Assembly (NCBI GenBank): GCA_937927445.1 | Contig: CALAOB010000133.1 | Span: 1-8,913, forward strand | Length of the DNA: 8,913 nt | Direction of reading: 5' to 3' | DNA from: an uncultured Oribacterium sp. | GTDB taxonomy: Bacteria > Bacillota > Clostridia > Lachnospirales > Lachnospiraceae | Shown: positions 1-6,468 of the stretch, in pieces | Position numbering within the stretch: the first letter of the stretch is position 1 | How the letters are laid out: every line of letters begins with the position of its first letter | Translations under genes and position numbers: made by a program | The notes under the pieces: model-generated | What the model was told of the DNA's origin: nothing | Databases searched by the model: none | Seen by the model: only the letters and a program-made list of their open reading frames with translations

Positions 1-3000
1 AATCACGCAGATGCCGGACGCACCTTCAATCTCGAGCTGAACGGCAAGTCCCTCGAGAAGGGCATCAAGGTCGCGAAGGCGGAGAGCGTCATCAAAGGCG
101 TGATGAGCACCCTCGATGTGAGCGGCATCGACGAGACCCTCGAGACCCCGGCGACGGAGACCAGCGCAGCCGCGACCGAGCCGTCCACGGAAGCCGCAGT
201 GCAGCCTTCTGATGAAGCTGCAACCGAGCCGTCCACCGAGACCGCGATTGAGCCGAGTACAGAGGCGAACGGTAACGCAGGTGAGTCCACCGTGATCCTT
301 CCGGAGACCGGTGCGACCGCCGAGAGTGGCGAGATCGAGACCTCCGCAGCAGCCGAGACCAGCGCAGCAGCGCAGCCGCCCGAGGACGGGGCCAATGCTG
401 AGACCGGGCTCCCGGCGGAAGGACAGACATCCACAGAAAATACCGAGCAGCCGGCGGCAGAGAAGATCGCAGCGGCAGCAGAAAATACAGGCATCGTTGA
501 CACCGTCAAGGAAGTCATCGAGACCATCGCAGAGAACGCGAATGCAACGATGATGAAAATCGAGCGCAGACTCGGCGTCATCCGCGCAGAAGCGGCGGAG
601 AACGACGACGAGGCAGTCGTAGAAGCTCCGAAGTCAGAAAATGCAGACGAAGCCCCGAAGTCAGAGGAAAACCTGGCAGCAGGCACTGAGAACGAAGCCC
701 CGAAGTCAGAGGAAAATCTGGCAGCAGGCACTGAGAACGAAGCCCCGAAGTCAGAGGAAAACCTGGCAGCAGGCACCGAGACCGAAGCGCCGAAGCCGGA
801 CGAGACCCCGGCAGCAGGTACCGAGAACGAAGCTCCGAAGCCGGAAGAGACTCCGGCAGCAGGTACCGGAATCGAAGCCCCGAAGACCGAGGAAACCACG
901 GCAGCGGCAGCAATCGAAACCACCGCAGCCGTGAAGACCGACATGGACATCGCACTCGAGAACGATCGGAAGGCCCTCCTGAGAGAGACCAGAGCCGCTG
1001 ACCTCGTAGACAGCTCCGTAGCCAGCGCACGTGTCCTCCAGTACACCCTCGATGACCTCTCGAAGTCCTTCTGGTCCGCAGAGATCACTGACCGTTACGA
1101 AGTCAATGTATTCGCCGAGGATAACGCATTTACCGAGAGCGTCAAGCTCGAGCTCAAGGAACTCGCGAAGCCGGAAGAAGCCGAGGACGGCAGCCTGGCA
1201 GTGAACGAGGATACCCTCAACGAGAAGCAGGTCGAAGCCCTTAAGGCCGACGGCGTCTATGAGAACTCCCAGTCCCTGGACATCCGTTTCGTAAACGCAG
1301 CCGGCGAGGAAGTTGAGCCTTCCAGCGCGGTCAAGGTAAGAATCAAGGTTTATAAGGAAGCCCTCCCGGAGGACGCAGACATCAGCACCATGGCGATCCG
1401 CCACCTCGACGAGAAGAGCACGGACGCGGTCAATGTCGACACCGTCGCAGAATATCGCGAGGACGCTACATCCGACCACGGAACGATCAAGCCGGTCGAC
1501 GAAGACGGTAAGGTTACCGAGCTCCAGACCGTAGACGCAGAGAACGCGGACACAGAAACCGCAGCCATCGCAGAAACCGCGACAGAATCGAAGAAGGTTC
1601 TCCCGGAAGAGGCCGTTGCAGTCGAAAGTACCTTCACCGTAAACAGCTTCTCGAGCTTCACCATTACATTTGGAAAGAACAACGAGAGAGCGTCGGTTAA
1701 GTTCGTGGACACAAATGGTTATGAAATACACACGAATAATCATTATTATCTAAAGAATATAACGGATAGCGACACCACGATTACTGAATTTGATTTTAGT
1801 AAGTATGCGGCGAATTATTATCAGACTATGACATTTGAAGAAGTTAAACTGGCACGGAATGGTGAGAATTTCAAAAATAGCACACGGATTGACAACAAGC
1901 TGAAAAAAGTTACGCAGGATAACGATACTAAGTGGCAGTATACGATTACAACGAAGGTGGAGGGAAGCGAAGATAAGCATGTAGATAGTGGATATATCGC
2001 AGATCACGATACGATTTATGTAGTTTACAGTAATGGAAGATCACTTACCACTGTAGAGACAGTGGATAATAAGGCGAAGGGCTTCCACCTCTATATGGAG
2101 GACTATGGTAAACCGGCAGATATCGGTGGTGGAGCCTACGGTGAGCATGGTGGCTCGATTACACAAGGACTCTATTCCAGGGTTACAGGAAGTGACGGAT
2201 ATCCGGAACTGACAAGGAACAATAATAAATCTATCAAAAATTTGTTCCCGGCAACTAACGCAACAGAAGTAAATCATCTGTTTATACAGTCTGTCTATGA
2301 TGAAACCGGATATTTCTATTACAACAGTGCGGAGAACTTCGCAACATTAAAAGATGATAAAAGCGGAAAAACAACAAGTAAGTTCACCGTTTATAATCAG
2401 CTTGGCACACCTTCTGATCAATCAGACTACTGGTTCAAGCGTGGAAATTTCATGCCTTATAATCGCCTGAATACAGGAAAAGTAAAGAATTACAATCAAT
2501 ATGATGACGAGGGTACGCTTCTGGATGGTTCGGATCCGAGATATTACGAAGCATTGTATGGATTTAAAGAAAATGAAAACTTCCTTTTCGGTATGTATGG
2601 TGTGGCAGAGTTTTACCAGCCGGTGAAAGGTCAGGTAAACAATGAAGACATGATTTTCGAATTCACCGGTGATGACGACATGGTGGTATACATCGATGGT
2701 GTTCTCGTACTGGATCTCGGTGGTATCCATGATGCACAGAGTGGATACATCAATTTTGCAGATGGAAAGGTCGGATTTACGGACCATGCTACAAATACGA
2801 AGGTTGTCTGGAAAGAAACTAATATTTATGATCAGTATTCTGCGGCTCGAAAGCTTAAAAAAACAAGCTGGAAGGAGGGAACGAAGACATTTGCAGATGG
2901 TACCAAGCATAAAATCCAGTTCTTCTACATGGAACGTGGTAAGGGTGCATCGAACCTGAAGATCAAAGTGAATATCCCTCCGATTCCGGATGGCAGTGTA

Positions 3001-4641
3001 AACATTCAGAAATTGGTTAAAGGTCTGAATGCTCAACAGGCAGCAAAGGAAAGCTACACATTACAGCTTAGAATGAAGGCGAAAGATGCATCAGATTTTA
3101 CGGTCGCATCAAATCAGAAGTACACACTGACCAGCACGGGTTCAAAAACCTATCACACAGATGAACATGGTAAATTCACGATTCACGGAACAGATACAGC
3201 AAACTTTGCCGGAATTGCGGAAGGCACTCGGATTGAGGTGACGGAGCCGGAATTTGGAAGAATTTACGAAGTAAGTTATACGGCATATGACTCGAATAAG
3301 AAAGAAATCAAGGGCGAAGTTAAGGTTCCTTCAGCAGGTTACGTAGATGTAAAAGTAACGAATAATGCGCAGGATAATCCGAAGTCACTGACCATCGTGA
3401 AGAAGTTTGAGGTCAATGACCAGAAGGCAGATAATGCACCGGATGCAGATGGCGCAAATAAGTTTAAGGATGCGACCTTCACGCTCTACCAGAAGGGAGA
3501 GAACGAGACAGAGTATGAGATCCTTTATGAGGATATTAAGTACTCTTCGTTCGAAGGAACAGCTGGTTCAAAGTCCTATACATTCGAGGATCTGGATCCT
3601 ACAAAGACCTATAAGGTAATCGAGAATATTACTTCAGAAACAGACGGTGGAAGCAGCACAACACCGTACACCGGTACAGATTACGCGATTGGTGACATAA
3701 CAGAAACGACATCATGGACGACAGGTACGACATCTGGAGAAATCTCATTACAGACAAAGAAGGAGGATGGAACATATCAATATTACGACAACAAAGTGAC
3801 CTTCGTAAATAAATATCATTCGCCATCGGTGAATGTAGAATTCACGAAGGTGGATGCAGATCATCCGAACACAGGACTTGAGGGTGCGAAATTTGCACTG
3901 TATACCGATGTAACCGAAACGACAGCTTACAAGACCGCAACATCGGATAAGGATGGAAAGGTTACCTTCACAGAGCTTCCGTACGATACGAAAACCGGGG
4001 CTACGTACTATATGAAGGAAATCCAGGCACCGAGCGGATACGTTCTTGATAACAGCACAATATACACAATAAGCATCACGGTGAACGGTACTGAGGTAAC
4101 GACCAGCATTTCGAAGGCGGATGGTACAGTGATCAGTGAAAAGAAGATTGAAAACGCTGCTATGCAGATTACCTTCTATAAGAAGGCAGCAGAAGGAGAC
4201 ACATTCCTTACGGGTGCAGTATTTGAACTTTCGAAGAAGGCAGAAGATGGTAAATACCAGCTGTTTACCGATGAAACGACAGGCGTGGCGTCGGACGGAC
4301 AGTTTACGATTCCTCAGGCTGGAAAGACTTTAACACATCTTCCGGATGGTGAGTACCAGATCCGAGAGATGACAGCTCCGGCTGGATACAATCTTCTGAC
4401 AGATCCGATTACTTTCGTCATTGAAAATGGACAGCTGAAGCAACCAGAGATTACATCGAGTGTTGTTACATTTGATTCGACTGCCAAGACAGTCACCATC
4501 TACAACACGGCGGGCATCCAGCTTCCGGAGACCGGCGGCATGGGCACACTGATGACGACGATGAGCGGTATGGCACTCATGCTGATCGCTTTAGGATATC
4601 TCATCCTCGTGAAACGCAGGGAGAAAGGAGGTTTGAATTAA
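1..4641 (+). CDS. Large pilus tip/adhesin protein with fibro-slime (PA14-like) and SpaA domains, LPETGG anchored; 5' end outside window
   Basis: The frame is open from base 1 with no start or signal peptide in view, so this is a 3' fragment of 1546 visible residues. The ATG at 100 lies mid-protein and has no ribosome binding site. In order: an Ala/Glu/Thr/Pro-rich stalk (about residues 34-315) with 8- and 15-residue repeats; a beta-rich module (about 365-560, from YEVNVFAEDNAF to SSFTITFG) of a kind seen in clostridial surface proteins; a fibro-slime/PA14-like domain (about 695-995) with GDDDMVVYIDG at 890-900 and LDLGGIHDAQSGY at 904-916; a DUF7601-like module (about 995-1125); a Cna-B-like module (about 1127-1274); two SpaA-type domains with E-boxes YYMKEIQAPSGY (Glu1340) and YQIREMTAPAGY (Glu1456). 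It ends in LPETGG (1508-1513), a hydrophobic helix and KRREK. Size, anchor and position before the backbone gene indicate the adhesive tip pilin (inference). Base composition changes sharply near 1690 and again near 4495. The ligand is unknown. Confidence 0.88.
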   Translation, partial: NHADAGRTFNLELNGKSLEKGIKVAKAESVIKGVMSTLDVSGIDETLETPATETSAAATEPSTEAAVQPSDEAATEPSTETAIEPSTEANGNAGESTVILPETGATAESGEIETSAAAETSAAAQPPEDGANAETGLPAEGQTSTENTEQPAAEKIAAAAENTGIVDTVKEVIETIAENANATMMKIERRLGVIRAEAAENDDEAVVEAPKSENADEAPKSEENLAAGTENEAPKSEENLAAGTENEAPKSEENLAAGTETEAPKPDETPAAGTENEAPKPEETPAAGTGIEAPKTEETTAAAAIETTAAVKTDMDIALENDRKALLRETRAADLVDSSVASARVLQYTLDDLSKSFWSAEITDRYEVNVFAEDNAFTESVKLELKELAKPEEAEDGSLAVNEDTLNEKQVEALKADGVYENSQSLDIRFVNAAGEEVEPSSAVKVRIKVYKEALPEDADISTMAIRHLDEKSTDAVNVDTVAEYREDATSDHGTIKPVDEDGKVTELQTVDAENADTETAAIAETATESKKVLPEEAVAVESTFTVNSFSSFTITFGKNNERASVKFVDTNGYEIHTNNHYYLKNITDSDTTITEFDFSKYAANYYQTMTFEEVKLARNGENFKNSTRIDNKLKKVTQDNDTKWQYTITTKVEGSEDKHVDSGYIADHDTIYVVYSNGRSLTTVETVDNKAKGFHLYMEDYGKPADIGGGAYGEHGGSITQGLYSRVTGSDGYPELTRNNNKSIKNLFPATNATEVNHLFIQSVYDETGYFYYNSAENFATLKDDKSGKTTSKFTVYNQLGTPSDQSDYWFKRGNFMPYNRLNTGKVKNYNQYDDEGTLLDGSDPRYYEALYGFKENENFLFGMYGVAEFYQPVKGQVNNEDMIFEFTGDDDMVVYIDGVLVLDLGGIHDAQSGYINFADGKVGFTDHATNTKVVWKETNIYDQYSAARKLKKTSWKEGTKTFADGTKHKIQFFYMERGKGASNLKIKVNIPPIPDGSVNIQKLVKGLNAQQAAKESYTLQLRMKAKDASDFTVASNQKYTLTSTGSKTYHTDEHGKFTIHGTDTANFAGIAEGTRIEVTEPEFGRIYEVSYTAYDSNKKEIKGEVKVPSAGYVDVKVTNNAQDNPKSLTIVKKFEVNDQKADNAPDADGANKFKDATFTLYQKGENETEYEILYEDIKYSSFEGTAGSKSYTFEDLDPTKTYKVIENITSETDGGSSTTPYTGTDYAIGDITETTSWTTGTTSGEISLQTKKEDGTYQYYDNKVTFVNKYHSPSVNVEFTKVDADHPNTGLEGAKFALYTDVTETTAYKTATSDKDGKVTFTELPYDTKTGATYYMKEIQAPSGYVLDNSTIYTISITVNGTEVTTSISKADGTVISEKKIENAAMQITFYKKAAEGDTFLTGAVFELSKKAEDGKYQLFTDETTGVASDGQFTIPQAGKTLTHLPDGEYQIREMTAPAGYNLLTDPITFVIENGQLKQPEITSSVVTFDSTAKTVTIYNTAGIQLPETGGMGTLMTTMSGMALMLIALGYLILVKRREKGGLN
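172..267 (+). repeat. Four tandem 24-bp (8-residue) degenerate repeats in the tip stalk
   Basis: Four in-frame units begin at 172, 196, 220 and 244 and read ATEPSTEA, AVQPSDEA, ATEPSTET and AIEPSTEA. Units 1 and 3 share a long DNA match, while units 2 and 4 have drifted. The composition (Thr, Ser, Pro, Glu, Ala) fits an extended wall-spanning or stalk segment. This is a different family from the 45-bp repeats further on. Confidence 0.8.
622..918 (+). repeat. Six tandem 45-bp (15-residue) repeats plus a truncated copy in the tip stalk
   Basis: Full units start at 649, 694, 739, 784, 829 and 874, and a 27-bp partial unit (EAPKSENAD) sits at 622-648. The consensus is EAPKSEENLAAGTEN. By direct comparison units 1 and 2 differ at one base, and units 1 and 3 at two. 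Units 4 to 6 are more diverged (PDETPAAGTEN, PEETPAAGTGI, TEETTAAAAI). The unit length is a multiple of three, so gain or loss of copies keeps the frame. The near identity of units 1-3 points to recent duplication. Confidence 0.93.
4627..4638 (+). repeat. 12-bp direct repeat, copy 1 (Shine-Dalgarno-like, at 3' end of tip gene)
   Basis: GGAGGTTTGAAT here is identical to 6457-6468, where it forms the ribosome binding site and the first two bases of the sortase start codon. In this copy the last coding residues of the tip protein (GGLN) run through it, and the place of the ATG is taken by ATT (4637-4639). That frame stops after ten codons. The two copies bracket the backbone gene and its flanking leaders. 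Confidence 0.7.
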
Positions 4642-4703
4642 CATTGAAACCTCTACACTGGAGAACTGAAGCGCCAGGAAGAACATGAAGTAACATGAAT
4701 TTA

Positions 4704-4733
4704 TCTCTCCTCCGGCAGAGACTGGAGGAGAGA
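4704..4733 (+). promoter_or_regulatory. Perfect 10-bp hairpin in the tip-backbone intergenic leader
   Basis: The arms are TCTCTCCTCC (4704-4713) and GGAGGAGAGA (4724-4733), with a 10-base loop. No run of T follows, so it is not a classic intrinsic terminator on the + strand. The 3' arm contains GGAGG but has no start codon at a usable distance. It lies in the 175-base gap between the tip stop and the backbone start. An mRNA-stabilising or processing element ahead of the abundant backbone transcript is the likeliest role (inference). I see no convincing promoter in this gap. Confidence 0.65.
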
Positions 4734-4746
4734 ATCAAAAGAAAGA

Positions 4747-4762
4747 AAACCATCTGTGGTTT
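4747..4762 (+). other. Small hairpin in backbone leader
   Basis: AAACCA (4747-4752) pairs with TGGTTT (4757-4762) across a TCTG tetraloop. It is a weak A/T-rich stem 54 bases before the backbone start codon. It could be chance, and is listed because it follows directly after the stronger hairpin at 4704-4733. Confidence 0.35.
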
Positions 4763-4803
4763 AAACAGAAGAACGAACACCACATCGTGTCCGAAGAGGA
4801 CAG

Positions 4804-4810
4804 AAAGGGA
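4804..4810 (+). promoter_or_regulatory. Ribosome binding site of the backbone pilin gene
   Basis: AAAGGGA lies six bases before ATG 4817. This decides between ATG 4817 and the in-frame GTG at 4787: only 4817 has a site at normal distance and puts a clean signal peptide at the N-terminus. Confidence 0.75.
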
Positions 4811-4816
4811 GAGATA

Positions 4817-6313
4817 ATGAAAAAGTTCAGAAAATTATTTGCAGTTTTAACAGCCAGCGCACTGGTTGGCGCGATGTCGTTCACAACGATGGCAGCAAGC
4901 ATTAAGATTAATCATGATGATACTTATGATGGAACGAAGGCCCAGGAATATAAGGCGTACAAGATTCTTGATGTAATCAAGGATAAAGATGGAAAGCCTG
5001 AAGATGCAAAGGCTTTCGCGTACAAATTTGACAAAGGAAGTGAGTGGGAAAGCGTTTTAACAGACGCTGAACAGACATGGCTTGATTGCAAATTATCTGC
5101 AGATGGCACAATATATGTTGTAACATTGAAGACAGGCGTTACTGGTGACGAAGCAACCGCGAAGGCAATGGCAAAGTACTTTAATGAGCACATCCCTGAG
5201 GGCGCAGCATATACCAGTCTTACTGCAGATACGGCTAAAACAGATGTAAGTGATGGATACTATCTGATCACATCTACACTTGGAACGAATCTGATTCTTG
5301 CAACCTCCGACATTGAGATTACAGAAAAGAACGATTACCCGAAGGATGATAAGAAGGTTGAGACCGCGTCACTTACGGCAGGCCAGAATGCTACGTATTA
5401 TATTACAGTGGTCGTTCCAGAGTATATCGATACCACCAAGGACATTAAAGTACATGACAAGCTTCCAGCTGAACTTAGCTTCAATGGTGATGTGAAGGTG
5501 TATGTAGCAGATACGAAGGATGTGGATGCCAGCACATCGGTTGATACATTAAAGGATTTTGACTATACCACATTGGGTACAGATACAGTGGTTGCTAAGA
5601 GTGCTTTAGAGGATGACTGCTCGTTCCATATCAACATTACCCCGGCAGCGTATGTTGGAAAGACACTCGTATTCCAGTACTCCGCAAAGCTTCTGGAAAC
5701 TGCAGCTGCTGATCATGGATTTGTAAACAAAGAGTTTTTGACTTATTCTGATTATAAGACAACTGAAAAAGATGTTCCGGTCATGACGTATGATTTTGGC
5801 CTGACAAAGACCTTCGAGGGAATTGTTGAGAAGGATAGTAATTTAACAGCTACCTTTAAGCTCTATGACGCAGATAACTATACCGAGTTGAAGGCCGGTA
5901 GAACTGCAAATGCAATGAAGTTTAAGACGGATGGAACACATTACCATGTTTCTACCGAATTAGATGCAACAGTGAATATCACTGCAGTAGATGACACGGA
6001 GCTGAATGTTCGTGGTCTTGGAGCTGGAACCTATTATCTTGTAGAGACAGATACCGCAAACGGTTATAATGTACTGGATCATGAAATTACCATTACTGTA
6101 ACAGAAACAAAAGATGAGCATGGTAAGGTAAATGGCGGTCATGTGCAGATTATTAACGATGGAGCAGAATCACCTGATAAGGTTACTGTAAATAACGTGA
6201 AGGGCCTTCTCCTTCCTTCCACCGGTGGAATGGGTACGGTAGCATTCGCAGTGGTTGGCCTGATCGTGATGGCTGGTGCAGCGATTACCCTCATCATCAA
6301 GAAGAGAGCATAA
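4817..6313 (+). CDS. Major (backbone) pilin, FimA/SpaA type, LPSTGG anchored
   Basis: This is a 498-residue shaft subunit of a sortase-built pilus. Residues 1 to about 27 form a Sec signal peptide (MKKFRKLF, a hydrophobic core, then cleavage near TTMAAS). An N-terminal domain ends in EKNDYPKDDKK. Y174-P175-K176 matches the core of the pilin motif, so Lys176 is the likely nucleophile joined to the next subunit. A middle domain (about 180-330, ending VNKEFLTYSDY) resembles the isopeptide-forming D2 of FimA-type fimbrillins. The last domain (about 337-463) carries the E-box YYLVETDTANGY with Glu410; LTK near its start and VNN near its end are candidate isopeptide partners. LPSTGG is at 466-471, followed by a membrane helix and KKRA. 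It sits between the large adhesin and the sortase, the usual backbone position. Composition is more AT-rich than the sortase and third pilin genes. Exact isopeptide pairs are inferred, not proven. Confidence 0.93.
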   Translation: MKKFRKLFAVLTASALVGAMSFTTMAASIKINHDDTYDGTKAQEYKAYKILDVIKDKDGKPEDAKAFAYKFDKGSEWESVLTDAEQTWLDCKLSADGTIYVVTLKTGVTGDEATAKAMAKYFNEHIPEGAAYTSLTADTAKTDVSDGYYLITSTLGTNLILATSDIEITEKNDYPKDDKKVETASLTAGQNATYYITVVVPEYIDTTKDIKVHDKLPAELSFNGDVKVYVADTKDVDASTSVDTLKDFDYTTLGTDTVVAKSALEDDCSFHINITPAAYVGKTLVFQYSAKLLETAAADHGFVNKEFLTYSDYKTTEKDVPVMTYDFGLTKTFEGIVEKDSNLTATFKLYDADNYTELKAGRTANAMKFKTDGTHYHVSTELDATVNITAVDDTELNVRGLGAGTYYLVETDTANGYNVLDHEITITVTETKDEHGKVNGGHVQIINDGAESPDKVTVNNVKGLLLPSTGGMGTVAFAVVGLIVMAGAAITLIIKKRA

Positions 6314-6365
6314 GTAAGTGTAAGTAATCTTTTGAACGACGATCATATCTCTCAAATTTATGATA

Positions 6366-6429
6366 CCGGGTGCTTGACATCCGGGAGTAGCTCAGGAACC
6401 AGGTCCCGGTTCCTGGGACTCTCCGGGAC
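6366..6429 (+). promoter_or_regulatory. Cluster of competing hairpins in the backbone-sortase gap
   Basis: Stem A: 6366-6372 pairs with 6378-6384 (7 bp, one G-U) around a CTTGA loop. Stem B: CAGGAACC (6393-6400) pairs perfectly with GGTTCCTG (6408-6415), and can be extended by GAGT (6385-6388) with ACTC (6418-6421) and CCGG (6381-6384) with CCGG (6423-6426). An alternative stem C, GTCCCGG (6403-6409) with CCGGGAC (6423-6429), excludes B. CCGGG occurs at 6366, 6381 and 6423 and its complement at 6405. There is no trailing T run, so simple termination is unlikely. Lowering sortase expression relative to pilin, or protecting the 3' end of backbone mRNA, are the best guesses. The rest of the gap (6314-6365 and 6430-6456) shows nothing recognisable. 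Confidence 0.6.
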
Positions 6430-6456
6430 GTGAAACATTTCCCGAAACTGAAAGCC

Positions 6457-6468
6457 GGAGGTTTGAAT
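6457..6468 (+). repeat. 12-bp direct repeat, copy 2 / sortase ribosome binding site
   Basis: GGAGG (6457-6461) is followed five bases later by ATG 6467, a textbook ribosome binding site that fixes the sortase start. The 12-base block GGAGGTTTGAAT is identical to 4627-4638 at the end of the tip gene. Confidence 0.75.

Noticed and set aside
100..102. ATG 100 as the true start of the large adhesin gene
   Set aside because: The frame is open from base 1, no ribosome binding site precedes 100, and no signal peptide follows. The gene begins upstream of the window.
622..918. CRISPR array
   Set aside because: The repeats are directly tandem without unique spacers and are in frame within a surface protein.
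3..1088. Long minus-strand open frame of 361 codons opposite the stalk
   Set aside because: It is a shadow of the GC-rich repetitive stalk. Its Ser/Ala/Phe repeats mirror the 45-bp units, and it has no recognisable domain.
4644..4688. A 14-codon leader peptide (TTG start) after the tip gene
   Set aside because: TTG is 12 bases from GGAGG, the peptide has no regulatory codon run, and no terminator/antiterminator pair follows.
4787..4789. GTG 4787 as the start of the backbone pilin
   Set aside because: It would add ten charged residues before a clean signal peptide. ATG 4817 has its own ribosome binding site six bases upstream.
6332..6360. A promoter TTGAAC-17-AATTTA before the sortase
   Set aside because: The -10 match is poor. 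TTGACA at 6374 likewise has no -10 at the right distance. The region is better explained by RNA structure.
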